From NCBI RefSeq assembly GCF_025149465.1, contig NZ_CP102275.1, positions 1,364,001-1,428,000 of the forward strand: DNA of 64,000 bases, written 5' to 3'. A program made the position numbers and the translations under genes. Under the pieces are notes generated by a model. It ran no database searches, had not been told where the DNA came from, and saw only the letters and a list, made by a program, of their open reading frames with translations. Shown one piece after another: positions 45,443 through 54,980 of this stretch (positions within the stretch are counted from its first letter, which is position 1; each line of letters opens with the position of its first letter). This stretch comes from Thomasclavelia spiroformis DSM 1552 (GTDB taxonomy: Bacteria > Bacillota_I > Bacilli_A > Erysipelotrichales > Coprobacillaceae).

Positions 45443-47674
45443 TTTCTTATTCTCCTTTTGATAATATGGTTTAAATCTCTTTAATCTAAGAGCATTACTA
45501 ACAACACATACTGATGATAAAGACATACATAAAGACCCAACCATAGCATCTAATCTAAGTCCAAACGCATGATAAAATACACCAGCTGCAATCGGGATTC
45601 CAATTACATTATATATAAATGCCCAAAAAAGATTTTCTTTAATATTAAGAATTGTCTTTTTAGATAACTCAATTGAAGAAACGATATCACGCATATCATC
45701 TTTCATCAAAATCACATCAGCGGCATCGATAGCAATATCATTTCCTTTTCCAATTGCAACCCCAACATCACTACGTACTAGTGCTGGTGCATCATTAATA
45801 CCATCTCCTACCATCATAACACTATTGCCTTGCATCTGTAAATTTTTTATAACATTTTCTTTATCTTGCGGTAGAACTTCAGCAATAACCTCATCTAACC
45901 CTAATTGCTGGTTAATTGCATTAGCTGTAACCTTTAAATCTCCTGTAAGCATAACTGTTTTAATATTCATTTTTCTTAAACGTTTAATTGCTTGTTTACT
46001 AGTTTCTTTAATTTCATCAAAAATACTTACTAAACCAACTAATTTGTTTTCATTAGCTAAAAAGACTAATGTTTTTCCTCTAGCAACATAATCATCAATT
46101 TGATTTTGATATTTAGTTATATCAATTCCTTTTTCTTTCATCATGCGAAGATTACCTACTAAATATTCTTTACCATCAAGTTTACCTTTAATTCCTAATC
46201 CACTTAATGATTCAAATTCACTTGCATCTTCTAACTTTAAATTAAGTTCTTGTGCTTTTAAACCAAATGCTTCTGCCAAAACATGACTTGACCCTTTTTC
46301 TAATGAAGCAATGATTCTAATAACTTCCATCTCACTTAAACTATCACTATAAATATCACTTACTTTGGCCTTCCCTTGGGTAAGGGTTCCAGTTTTATCA
46401 AATACAACAACATCAATACTATTTTCATTTTCTAAAACACTTGCACTTTTAATTAGTATTCCATTTGTTGCTCCAACTCCAGTAGAAACCATTATCGCAA
46501 CGGGTGTCGCTAAACCTAGAGCACAGGGACATGAAATAACCAATACAGCAATAGCACTAGTAACAGCAAAATTCAAATCATTTCCAGTTGCTAACCAATA
46601 AATAAAAGTAATTAAAGCAATGATAATAACAGTTGGAACAAAATATTTAACTACTTTATCGATTGTTCTTGTCATTGGTGCTTTTGAACTAGATGCTTCT
46701 TCGACTAATTCAATTATTTTTGCTAAAGTACTATCTTCAACTGTTTTAGTTACTTGATAAACAAAACTTCCCTGCAAGTTATTTGTTCCACCAATAACCA
46801 AATTACCAACTTCTTTTTCTACTGGTAAACTTTCACCAGTAATCATCGATTCATCAACCGAACTGACTCCTTGAATAATTTTACCATCAACTGGAATCGT
46901 TTCATTAGCTTTAACCAAAACTTTATCATCAATTTTCAATTCAGAAATCTTAACAAATTCTTCTTTACCATCATTAATTCGACAAGCAACATCAGGTGCT
47001 AATTGTAATAACTTACTTATTGCATCAGTTGTTTTCTTTTTAGATTTAGCTTCTAAATATTTACCAAAACTAATTAATGTAACAATCATCCCTGCTGATT
47101 CAAAATATACATTATGAACAAGATGTCCTACCATCATCATCCCATTGATTGTTAAAACCAATGAATAAATACTATAAATAATTGCTGCTCCAGCACCAAG
47201 AGCAATCAATGAATCCATAGTTGGATCAAAATGAATTAAATTTTTAAATCCATTAATAAAATAATCTCTTTTCAATATTAAAATAGGAATTAGAAAAATT
47301 ATCTGTAAACTTATGTTTACATAACTATTTTCTCTAATAATCGAAAAAATCGGATAGTTAAACATTGTTGACATTGATACATACATCAATAAAAACAAAG
47401 CAATAAAACAATAAATCAATTTTTTCTTTAACTTACTTAAATCATCGTCATATACCAAACTATCTGAAAATACATTAGCCTGATAACCACCATCACTAAC
47501 AGCTTTAATAATCATTGCATCATTAACTTGATTTTCATCAAATTCAACATTCATCGAATTTGTCAACAAATTAACTTCGACATTATTTACACCAGGTAAT
47601 TTACAAACACTGTTATGCACATGATTTTCACATGCCGAACATGTCATACCTTTTACACTATATTTTTGTTTCAT
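45236..47674 (-). CDS. copA: Copper-exporting P1B-type ATPase with C-terminal CopZ-like domain
   Basis: 812 residues: an N-terminal HMA domain ([11 protein letters not shown]), eight membrane helices, actuator TGES, the metal-path SCPCALG in helix six, DKTGTLTQG phosphorylation site, the HVLAEA HP-type loop and [10 protein letters not shown]. The last ~68 residues are a second HMA domain ([19 protein letters not shown]), placed where a separate copZ gene usually follows. An internal ATG with its own strong ribosome site opens that domain (see next entry). The pump should expel Cu(I). CsoR is encoded immediately downstream. Confidence 0.95.
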   Translation of the reverse strand: MKQKYSVKGMTCSACENHVHNSVCKLPGVNNVEVNLLTNSMNVEFDENQVNDAMIIKAVSDGGYQANVFSDSLVYDDDLSKLKKKLIYCFIALFLLMYVSMSTMFNYPIFSIIRENSYVNISLQIIFLIPILILKRDYFINGFKNLIHFDPTMDSLIALGAGAAIIYSIYSLVLTINGMMMVGHLVHNVYFESAGMIVTLISFGKYLEAKSKKKTTDAISKLLQLAPDVACRINDGKEEFVKISELKIDDKVLVKANETIPVDGKIIQGVSSVDESMITGESLPVEKEVGNLVIGGTNNLQGSFVYQVTKTVEDSTLAKIIELVEEASSSKAPMTRTIDKVVKYFVPTVIIIALITFIYWLATGNDLNFAVTSAIAVLVISCPCALGLATPVAIMVSTGVGATNGILIKSASVLENENSIDVVVFDKTGTLTQGKAKVSDIYSDSLSEMEVIRIIASLEKGSSHVLAEAFGLKAQELNLKLEDASEFESLSGLGIKGKLDGKEYLVGNLRMMKEKGIDITKYQNQIDDYVARGKTLVFLANENKLVGLVSIFDEIKETSKQAIKRLRKMNIKTVMLTGDLKVTANAINQQLGLDEVIAEVLPQDKENVIKNLQMQGNSVMMVGDGINDAPALVRSDVGVAIGKGNDIAIDAADVILMKDDMRDIVSSIELSKKTILNIKENLFWAFIYNVIGIPIAAGVFYHAFGLRLDAMVGSLCMSLSSVCVVSNALRLKRFKPYYQKENKKMKKEIEIDGMMCQMCKKHVEEALNNLADTTATVNLEAKNAIVETNQDDTILKSVIEKAGYKVVGIKNV

Positions 47675-47688
47675 AACTCCCTCCTAAC

Positions 47689-47708
47689 CCCTACCCTAGG
47701 GGGTACGA
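47689..47708. promoter_or_regulatory. CsoR operator-like palindrome upstream of copA
   Basis: On the minus strand GTACCCCCTAGGGTAGGGG, containing TACCC-CCTA-GGGTA, matches the G/C-tract palindromes bound by CsoR proteins. It lies about 15-35 bases before the copA start, near the expected transcription start; the copA ribosome site (AGGAGGGAG) follows. Confidence 0.8.
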
Positions 47709-47785
47709 ATATAGTGTAACCCAACTTTATTTTTTTTACAAGTAATATGATAAAAATTATTTACATATATTTATTTTACTTTAAC

Positions 47786-47824
47786 TATAAAAAGTGATCA
47801 GTCACATAAACTAACCACTTAAAA
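47786..47824 (-). terminator. Terminator after the SSAT-like gene
   Basis: AAGTGGTTAGT / ACTGATCACTT stem (two wobble pairs) followed by TTTTT on the minus strand, 22 bases after the acetyltransferase stop. Confidence 0.8.
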
Positions 47825-47846
47825 TATAAATTATTGTATAATCATT

Positions 47847-48323
47847 TTATTTTTTAGCTAAATCTTCTAAAGTTTTTCCAGCAAGACGATAAACAGTCCA
47901 ATCTTTCATCGGTTTAGCATTTAACGATAAATAAAAATCTATACTCGGCTGATTCCAATCTAAACACCACCACTCTAATCTTCCACAGCCTCTATCAACT
48001 GCAATTTGTGCTAGTTTTTTTAGAATTACTTTACCATATCCCTTACCACGATATTCTGGTATTACATATAAATCTTCTAAATAAATACCTGCTTTTCCAA
48101 GAAAAGTTGAAAAATTATGAAAAAATAAAGCAAACCCAATTTCTTTTTCATTTTCACAAGCAAAAATTACTTCTGCTTTTTTCTTTTCAAAAATCCATTC
48201 ATGTAATAATTCTTCTGTAGCAATTACTTCATCTAACATTTTTTCATAAGAAGCAAGATCTTTGATAAATTGTAAAATTAATTTACAATCACTTTCTTTT
48301 GCATATCTAAAAGTTAAACACAT
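47847..48323 (-). CDS. SSAT/thialysine-type N-acetyltransferase
   Basis: 158-residue GNAT protein with the diamine/thialysine acetyltransferase pattern: LASYEKMLDEV, FFHNFSTFLGKAGIYLEDLYV, PEYRGKGYGKVIL (acetyl-CoA loop) and CGRLEWWCLDWNQPSIDFY, ending with DWTVYRL. Family members acetylate thialysine or polyamines; the true substrate is not fixed by sequence. Monocistronic with its own terminator. Confidence 0.85.
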   Translation of the reverse strand: MCLTFRYAKESDCKLILQFIKDLASYEKMLDEVIATEELLHEWIFEKKKAEVIFACENEKEIGFALFFHNFSTFLGKAGIYLEDLYVIPEYRGKGYGKVILKKLAQIAVDRGCGRLEWWCLDWNQPSIDFYLSLNAKPMKDWTVYRLAGKTLEDLAKK

Positions 48324-49057
48324 TATTTTATCCCCTTTTTATAAATCTTATTTTGAAATTTATATAATCATATCATTTTTATTCAAAAACAACAAAAAAT
48401 ACATATAATCATTTTATTATCTTTTTATAACTTTAAAAACTATCAAATGATAGTTTTTAATTTAATCTTTATCCATTATTTTAAAAATTTCTTAATTTCA
48501 TTAATACCTCGGTTATCTAAGATCATTTCAAATATCTTATCATATTGTTCATTATTTAAATTCTCTAAAATACTGTCATCTTCTTTAGGATAATATTTAT
48601 TAAATAATTGTTTTGTCTTTTCTTTACTTTTTTCTATGATTCCTTGTTTTATTCCCTCTTCAATTCCTTCTTCTTTTCCTTTTTCATACATGTCCTGTTT
48701 ATCTCGTTCATTCGCCCAGCGATTTAAGCTCCTTTTATATGCCATGTCTCTTAACTGCTCATCTTGGTTGAATCTCTCTATCTTTTCTTTCATGATCTCT
48801 ACCACCTTGTTATCTTCCTTTAACCTAATTATATCATCTGTTATTCCGTTTTAAAATATGTATATCCCCTTTTCTATTTCACTGAATTCTTCTAGTTTTT
48901 TCTGTTTCTTGATTAGATTGATATAGGGCATTTGTACATATACTCTGGTTAGTAGATTATATTTTTCAAGCTTTCCTTCTTCATTTCTGCTTTCATAGCG
49001 ATCATACAGTTTGGTACTATGTCAAGATTTCGGACCACATAAATGTAAGAAATTTAA

Positions 49058-49873
49058 TTAATTGATACTAATTAAATAATCATGCTCATATTCATTAGGT
49101 GATTTATAATCACAATGTGAATGTACTCTTATTGTATTATAAAATCCTTCTATGTATTCAAATACCAGCTTATATGCATGATTATAATTTATAATCTTAA
49201 ATCTGTTCAGCCATTCCCTTTTTATCAATGCATGATATGATTCTATACACGCATTATCCCACGGTGTTCCTTTTTGTGAATAGCTTCTTTTCATCTGCTT
49301 AGTTAATCTTTTGTATTTCTTCGATGTATAGTGCACTCCGCGATCTGCATGGATTACTATTGGTTTTGCGCTTTTTCTTCTTTTTTTAGCTGTTTCCAGA
49401 CATTTTAATACTTCATCTACTTCTAATGTTTTGCTTAATGTCCATGCTATTATTTTTCTTGAATAGAGATCCATTATACTGGTTAAATATACAAATCCTT
49501 CATCTGCTGTCCAGATATATGTTATATCAGTACACCATGCCTGATTTGGTGCTTTTGGATTAAAATCTCGGTTTAGAATATTTTTTAGTTTATTTGAAAA
49601 ATCACAGTCTTTTGTTGTTATTGTATATGGTTTGATATAATGAGCTTTAATATTGTTTTCCCTCATTATGTTTCCTACATATTTTTCACTTATTTTTTCT
49701 CCCTCTTTTTTTAGTATTTCAGTTATTTTAGGAGCTCCATATATTTCTTTTGAATCCTTATAGATTTTCTTGATTCTTTCTGTGATTCTAGCTTTTCTGA
49801 TTTTTTGTTTACATGGTTTTCTTTTCAAATATTCATAATATCCTGATTTACTCAGTTGTAATTTTTTTAGCAT
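49058..49873 (-). CDS. IS3-family transposase orfB, copy B
   Basis: 271 residues from the first ATG; DDE integrase core with QAWCTDITYIW, VIHADRGVHYTS and WDNACIESYHALIKREW. In the -1 frame it runs without stop back into orfA, where A-AAA-AAG offers a slippery site, so the true product is probably an OrfAB fusion made by -1 frameshifting, as is usual in the family. Confidence 0.93.
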   Translation of the reverse strand: MLKKLQLSKSGYYEYLKRKPCKQKIRKARITERIKKIYKDSKEIYGAPKITEILKKEGEKISEKYVGNIMRENNIKAHYIKPYTITTKDCDFSNKLKNILNRDFNPKAPNQAWCTDITYIWTADEGFVYLTSIMDLYSRKIIAWTLSKTLEVDEVLKCLETAKKRRKSAKPIVIHADRGVHYTSKKYKRLTKQMKRSYSQKGTPWDNACIESYHALIKREWLNRFKIINYNHAYKLVFEYIEGFYNTIRVHSHCDYKSPNEYEHDYLISIN

Positions 49874-49941
49874 ACCGGTAACTGAAGTCTGTTTATCTTT
49901 TTTAGATTTTTCTTTTATCCTTTTATAAAGATCCTGCTTAG

Positions 49942-50238
49942 TTAATTGCCCAGTATGCCAATAGCCTTTTTTAGGACTTCTAAAGCATCCTGTGTATCTT
50001 TCAGTTCTTTTTTTAATCTGGCAATTTCTTTAGCTTCGTCACTTGAATAATTACCGCTTCCTCTTGAATTAATTACGCCGTCATTACTACTGGCATCTTT
50101 AAGCCATTTATGAACAGTGCTATCAGCAATACCAAACTGTTTAGCTATAGCTACTTTAGATTCATCAGGATGTTCTAAAACATATTGAACAACTCCCTGT
50201 TTAAATTCATCTGTAAATGTTGGTTTAGTCATCATCAT
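49942..50238 (-). CDS. IS3-family transposase orfA, copy B
   Basis: 98 residues: HTH (TFTDEFKQGVVQYVLEH, then VAIAKQFGIADSTVHKWL) and a C-terminal leucine-zipper-like helix (IARLKKELKDTQDALEVL). The start is the first of three ATG codons after AAAAGGGG. The slippery heptamer near its end links it to orfB. Confidence 0.92.
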   Translation of the reverse strand: MMMTKPTFTDEFKQGVVQYVLEHPDESKVAIAKQFGIADSTVHKWLKDASSNDGVINSRGSGNYSSDEAKEIARLKKELKDTQDALEVLKKAIGILGN

Positions 50239-50825
50239 ATACCCCTTTTCTATTTTTGATTTAAGCTTATGACATTGTATCATATACTAGCTAGTTCTTC
50301 CATTTAACTGGTACAGTTTTTATTCTAGCATCAGTTTTAAGTTTGCTTTATCGATATCATCGATAAAGATTATCTGATATACATGATTGATATTTTTTTG
50401 ATAGTCATCTCCTTCTTTTTCCTGTCTTGACAATAATGATGCTCCATATATCTGAAATCTTTGATACTGATTTTTAGAAAATGCAGAATACTGCATTTCG
50501 ATATTAACATAATCACCAGTATTTGTTTGTACTCTAATATCTAAAAGCATATCTTTATCTTCAATATTTTCAACGACAAGATCAGGATTTAAGATCATAA
50601 TTGATTTACAGTTAATATTTAAAATACCTTCAATAAAGAGTTTAAGCAAATAAAAGGAACCAGGATCTTGGTCATTGCCAAGAGAGTGTTTGAACATGAA
50701 ATCATTTTTAAAATCATAGATTTTATCTATTCGTTTAATCAATTTGATCACCTCATTATCATATACTTTTTTAGTGATCATTTTTCTTTTTTTATTTTAA
50801 CAATTAATTTAAAATTACTTACTAA

Positions 50826-50862
50826 AATAAAAAAGCTGCTAATATTATTCAACAGCTATATA
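50826..50862 (-). terminator. Terminator of the nitroreductase gene
   Basis: AGCTG / CAGCT stem with a 14-nt loop and six T on the minus strand, about 60 bases after the nitroreductase stop. Confidence 0.75.
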
Positions 50863-50923
50863 ATAGTTATTTATTTTTATGTAACATAGATAATCATTTT
50901 TTAACAACGAAAAAATACCTATC

Positions 50924-51460
50924 TTAATAAAACTTACAAATATCATCAACACTTTTTCGTTTTGGACGATCAACTTCAATATCTTTATACCCCAAAGCAA
51001 TTACTGATACTATTGTTTCTTCTACAGGAATATTTAACATTTCTCTAATTTTATTTTCATCACGAATTCCCATAATTAAAGTACTTAAACCTAATTCAGT
51101 CGCTTTTAAAATCATATTTTGATTATGTAAACCAAGATCATAACATCCCCAACCGTTAGCTAATTCATTACTAGCAGTTCCATCTCGTTCAAAACCTGAA
51201 CGATTTTTTATAAATGTTGTTACAATCAATACCGGTGCATCTTTACAATTTTCTTGATTAAATAGTGGTAAACAATTATTTTTAAAAGCATCTAAAGCTT
51301 CTTTAGAATTAACTATATGATAACGTGCAGTTTGACTATTTTTCCATGATGGAGCTTCAATTCCGGCTTCAATTATTTGTTTAATTAATTTCTTATCTAC
51401 TGTTTGATTTCTATATTTTCTAATACTTCTACGTTTTTTTATTACTGTATCTAATTCCAT
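50924..51460 (-). CDS. Nitroreductase-family flavoprotein
   Basis: 178 residues with the FMN-binding KKRRSIRKYRNQTVDK start, EAPSWKNSQTARYHIV, and the C-terminal ELGLSTLIMGIRDE / VIALGYKDIEVDRPKRK. It is an FMN-dependent NAD(P)H oxidoreductase of unknown substrate. A TATAAT (in GCTATAATG) lies about 25 bases upstream, just after the htpG terminator. Confidence 0.9.
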   Translation of the reverse strand: MELDTVIKKRRSIRKYRNQTVDKKLIKQIIEAGIEAPSWKNSQTARYHIVNSKEALDAFKNNCLPLFNQENCKDAPVLIVTTFIKNRSGFERDGTASNELANGWGCYDLGLHNQNMILKATELGLSTLIMGIRDENKIREMLNIPVEETIVSVIALGYKDIEVDRPKRKSVDDICKFY

Positions 51461-51496
51461 CTTATCCCTTCTTTCATAAAAACATTATAGCATAAA

Positions 51497-51516
51497 AGGG
51501 CTAATAAAAGCCCTTA
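51497..51516 (-). terminator. Terminator of htpG
   Basis: AAGGGCT-TTTATT-AGCCCTT with T-tail on the minus strand, overlapping the htpG stop codon region. Confidence 0.8.
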
Positions 51517-53403
51517 TTTATTTAATTCAATCATTAAATCACAGATTTTATTAGAGAATTCTACTGGATTTTCAATTGAGAATCCTTCAATCAATAATGC
51601 TTGATCATATAAGATACTAGCATAATCTCCAATTTTATCTTTATTATTTTCATATACTTTTTTCATTGCATTAAAGATATCGTGATTAGGATTGATTTCT
51701 AAAATTCTACCTGCTTTAATATCATTACCTTCAGGCATTTGATTTAATACTTTTTCCATTTCAAATGATAATCCTTCACTTGAAACTAAGCATACTGGAT
51801 GTGATTTTAAACGTGAAGATACTTTAACATCAACAACTTTATCACCTAAAGCATCTTTGATTGCTGTCAACAAATCTTTATTTTCTTCATTAGTTTTTTC
51901 TAATTCTTTCTTTTCTTCTTCACTTTCAATATCTAAATCACCTTGTGCCACACTCTTGAATGGTTTTTCTTTATAATCACGCATCATTTGGAAGCAGAAT
52001 TCATCAACATTATCAGTTAAATATAATACATCATATCCTTTATCTTTAACTAATTCTACTTGTGGTAATGTAGCAATTTTTTCTCTAGTTTCACCACTTG
52101 CAAAATAGATTTCTTTTTGTTCTTCAGGCATTTTTTCAAGATATTCAGCTAAAGTAATAAGTTTTTCTTCTTTGCTTGAATAATACAATAATAAATCTTG
52201 AAGTTTTTCTTTTAACATTCCATAACTATTATAAATTCCAAATTTCAATTGTAATCCAAAACTATTAAAAAACTCTTCATATTTTTCACGATCTTTTTTA
52301 AGCATTGTTTCTAATTCTGATTGAATTTTCTTTTCAATCTTATCAGCAATAACTTTTAATTGACGATCATGTTGCAACATTTCTCTTGAAATATTTAATG
52401 ATAAATCTTCAGAATCAACCAATCCTTTAACAAATCTAAAATGTTCTGGAACTAAATCACTTGCTTTATCCATAATAAAGACACCACGTGAATATAATTG
52501 TAATCCTTTTTCATATTCATTTGAATAATAATTCATTGGTGGTTTAGATGGGATAAATAATAATGAATCGTATGAAACGCTTCCTTCAACACGACTATGA
52601 ATTACTTTTAATGGATCATTGAAATCATTAAATTTATCTTTATAAAATTCATTATATTCTTCATCTGTAATATCTTTTTTATTTCTTTTCCATAATGGCA
52701 CCATTGAATTCAATGTTTGATTTTCAACAACATCTTCATATTCATCACTATCTTCTTTTTTCTTAGAAACGGTCATATCCATTTTAATTGGATAATGAAC
52801 ATAATCAGAATACTTTTTAACTAAATCACGTAGATGATATTGATTTAAATATTCATCATAATTTTCATCTTCAGTATTATCTTTTAAATATAACTTAATT
52901 GTTGTTCCATGATCACTAACATTAGTTTCAAAAATTTCATAACCATCACTAACTTCAGATACCCACGTATATCCTTGATCACTACCATATTTTTTAGAAA
53001 TTACTTCAACTTTTTTAGCTACCATGAAAGCAGCATAAAAACCAACTCCAAATTGACCAATAATATCAATGTCGTCATGATCATTTTCATTTTTAAATTC
53101 AAATGAACCACTATTAGCAATTGTTCCTAAATGTGTTTCCAATTCATCTTTATCCATTCCAATACCATGATCTTTAATAGTTAAAATACGATTATCTTTA
53201 TCATAGCCAATTTCAATAACTAAATCATCACGATTGATAGATGAAATGTTTTCAGTTAATGCTTTATAATATAATTTGTCACTTGCATCACTTGCATTTG
53301 AAATCAATTCACGCAAGAAAATTTCTTTATGTGTATAAATAGAATTAATCATTAAATCTAATAATCTTTTTGATTCTGCTTTAAATTGTTTTTTTTCAGC
53401 CAT
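51514..53403 (-). CDS. htpG: Chaperone HtpG (bacterial Hsp90)
   Basis: 629 residues, normal length. N-terminal GHKL ATPase: ELISNASDASDKLYY (catalytic Glu and Asn), IKDHGIGMDKDEL, GTIANSGS and GQFGVGFYAAFMVA; a middle domain with SRGVFIMDKASDLVPEHFRFVKGLVDSEDLSLNISRE; and the C-terminal dimerisation part. ATP-dependent client remodelling in the cytoplasm. The promoter lies between two CIRCE sites, so HrcA should control it as a heat-shock gene. GGAGATG precedes the ATG. Confidence 0.96.
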   Translation of the reverse strand: MAEKKQFKAESKRLLDLMINSIYTHKEIFLRELISNASDASDKLYYKALTENISSINRDDLVIEIGYDKDNRILTIKDHGIGMDKDELETHLGTIANSGSFEFKNENDHDDIDIIGQFGVGFYAAFMVAKKVEVISKKYGSDQGYTWVSEVSDGYEIFETNVSDHGTTIKLYLKDNTEDENYDEYLNQYHLRDLVKKYSDYVHYPIKMDMTVSKKKEDSDEYEDVVENQTLNSMVPLWKRNKKDITDEEYNEFYKDKFNDFNDPLKVIHSRVEGSVSYDSLLFIPSKPPMNYYSNEYEKGLQLYSRGVFIMDKASDLVPEHFRFVKGLVDSEDLSLNISREMLQHDRQLKVIADKIEKKIQSELETMLKKDREKYEEFFNSFGLQLKFGIYNSYGMLKEKLQDLLLYYSSKEEKLITLAEYLEKMPEEQKEIYFASGETREKIATLPQVELVKDKGYDVLYLTDNVDEFCFQMMRDYKEKPFKSVAQGDLDIESEEEKKELEKTNEENKDLLTAIKDALGDKVVDVKVSSRLKSHPVCLVSSEGLSFEMEKVLNQMPEGNDIKAGRILEINPNHDIFNAMKKVYENNKDKIGDYASILYDQALLIEGFSIENPVEFSNKICDLMIELNK

Positions 53404-53423
53404 ATTTACATCTCCATTCTATA

Positions 53424-53450
53424 TTAGCACTCATTATCTTTTTGTGCTAA
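53424..53450. promoter_or_regulatory. CIRCE operator 1 (proximal) of htpG
   Basis: Plus-strand TTAGCACTC-N9-TTGTGCTAA: the consensus HrcA palindrome TTAGCACTC-N9-GAGTGCTAA with two mismatches in one arm. It lies 21 bases before the htpG ATG, just after the -10 box. Confidence 0.9.
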
Positions 53451-53454
53451 CACT

Positions 53455-53483
53455 ATTCTAATACAACCCCTTAGCACTGTCAA
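53455..53483 (-). promoter_or_regulatory. htpG promoter
   Basis: TTGACA (53478-53483) and TAGAAT (53455-53460) with a 17-base spacer. The -35 lies inside the distal CIRCE; the start site falls in or beside the proximal one. Confidence 0.9.
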
Positions 53484-53497
53484 CACCTGAGTGCTAT
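53471..53497. promoter_or_regulatory. CIRCE operator 2 (distal) of htpG
   Basis: Plus-strand TTAGCACTG-N9-GAGTGCTAT: the HrcA palindrome with one mismatch per arm. It overlaps the -35 hexamer. Confidence 0.88.
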
Positions 53498-53660
53498 TAT
53501 TTTTATTTTTTATTTAAGTAAATTTTATATCTAATTCTGGATTATCTTATAAATATAACTTTTTCAAACATATTAGAGAATAAAAATATTCGTTTTATCA
53601 TATATTAATCTCTTCGTATGATTTATCTAAATAATATATTTAATTACAAAATTGACATTT

Positions 53661-54491
53661 TTATTTTAAAAATTTCATCACTTCATCCAAAGTTATTTTT
53701 CCTAAGGTAAATTGTTCTAAAGCTATATATCTTTTTTCTGCAATACTATGTTCTTTTTTACAACATACTGCTACTGTTTCAACTTCATCTTCTAATGGAT
53801 AATATATATTCGATTTCCTTTGATAAGCCTCGAAATATCTTATTCCAAATCTTCTTTGTGACTCAGCATTAATATGAATACCATCTGGATTTACATATAA
53901 CTTTTCTCCAGTTACAAAATAACAATTCTTATTATTCTTTGCATATTTAAGCAATTCCTGATTTACTAATTCATATTCTATACAGCTTTTTCCAAATCCT
54001 GTTTTTCCTAAATAATCACCTAAACCGCCAATAATAAATGGAATTTCTGGAGCTTTCAGCTCCTTTCTAAATGAATTAACTATAACATTGAGTTTTTGAT
54101 AATAATCTTTATATCTTTTACTATGACTATCACTTTCACCCTGATGCCATAAGATTGCAATCAATTCACTGTTTTCCATAGCAAATTTAGCTTCGCTAAT
54201 TGCATGACGGAATAAAATACCATCAGTATTCCACTCGTCAATAGAACTACCTCCTTCCGCACAAGGAATTAATCCAATTTGTTCACTTTTGTTTGCATTA
54301 CACCATGCTTGAGCAAATGATGCTGCCGGTCCTATTCCAGCAACCGATCTATCAAAATGTATCGGCTCTACCATCATCTGCCATCTTCCATTTCTTAACA
54401 TAAAAATATTTTCATTATAAATAGGTGTAACTTCATGTAAAAATCCACGTCCTGCCATATTTGATTGTCCTATAAGTAAAACTGACTTCAT
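53661..54491 (-). CDS. SGNH-type esterase (sialate O-acetylesterase-like)
   Basis: 276 residues with no signal peptide. The nucleophile lies in IGQSNMAGRG (block I), then IPCAEGGSSIDEW (block II, Gly), ILWHQGESDS (block III) and NPDGIHINAE (Asp/His). This is the carbohydrate-esterase family containing sialate O-acetylesterases and acetyl-xylan esterases (SASA/DUF303). A cytoplasmic deacetylase of imported acetylated sugar is likely; the substrate is unknown. The ribosome site is GGAGGA. Confidence 0.88.
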   Translation of the reverse strand: MKSVLLIGQSNMAGRGFLHEVTPIYNENIFMLRNGRWQMMVEPIHFDRSVAGIGPAASFAQAWCNANKSEQIGLIPCAEGGSSIDEWNTDGILFRHAISEAKFAMENSELIAILWHQGESDSHSKRYKDYYQKLNVIVNSFRKELKAPEIPFIIGGLGDYLGKTGFGKSCIEYELVNQELLKYAKNNKNCYFVTGEKLYVNPDGIHINAESQRRFGIRYFEAYQRKSNIYYPLEDEVETVAVCCKKEHSIAEKRYIALEQFTLGKITLDEVMKFLK

Positions 54492-54980
54492 TAAATATTT
54501 TCCTCCTATTTTAAATTATATAAATCTTTTATATTGTACTAAAACACTCTGTGTTAATCCACTTTATTCAAAATATTCCTATTATTTTACTTGTCATCAT
54601 TCTTTAAAATCTATGTACTTTGTTTTATTTAAATATAATAATTTTAACGTTAAAAATAAAAAGCATAGCCATGTTATTGAATAAAAGTTTCATACTTTTA
54701 TCATAAATGTACATACTAATCGTATTTTAAATTTATAATACAAAATGTAACAATAATTTTATAATTTCTTGATTTACTTTTTTAACTTCTATTCATAGAT
54801 TCGTAAAATCTAGCCATTATTTCTTTCATCCATAATATCACTTGTAGTTCATTATATTTAACAGTAATTCAATCAGATCTACACCTATTAAATGCATATC
54901 ATGTCTAGCACATATGAAAAAGCTAACAATTTGAAATTTAATTGCTAGCTTTTTTAATACCATTTGTCTATTTTATAAAG
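54492..54980. other. Intergenic region with terminator of the large surface protein
   Basis: About 490 bases, AT-rich, without a credible ORF. Near its right end a hairpin AGCTA-CAATT / AATTG-CTAGCT (about 54917-54956) with an A-run on its left gives a minus-strand intrinsic terminator (AGCTTTTTC) for the preceding surface-protein gene. Nothing else recognised. Confidence 0.6.

Larger units (their letters stand above)
49012..50333 (-). mobile_element. IS3-family (IS150-like) element, copy B, intact
   Basis: 1322 bases, TGGTACTATGTC...CTAGCATCA, with 3-bp duplication GTT (49009-49011, 50334-50336). Ends are imperfect inverted repeats of TGRTRCTA type. Both ORFs are intact. Confidence 0.96.
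48476..50781 (-). pseudogene. Rpn-family nuclease, copy 2, split by IS3-family element and a nonsense codon
   Basis: Homologue of the 18.7-19.7 kb pseudogene. From ATG 50781 it reads MITKKVYDNEVIKLIKRI through to DDIDKANLK, where the IS (49012-50333) is inserted. Removing the IS and one GTT duplication restores the frame (LKLYDRYESRNEEG). A second lesion is TAA at 48853-48851, where copy 1 has GAA (YIFENGITD). The 3' part (48476-48805, MVEIMKEKIERFNQDEQ...) is clean. The two copies carry different lesions, so neither is functional, but together they give the full ancestral protein. Confidence 0.88.

Noticed and set aside
45825-46601. Plus-strand ORFs opposite copA (45825-46091, 46365-46601)
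   Set aside because: Antisense frames of a conserved ATPase with no ribosome site.
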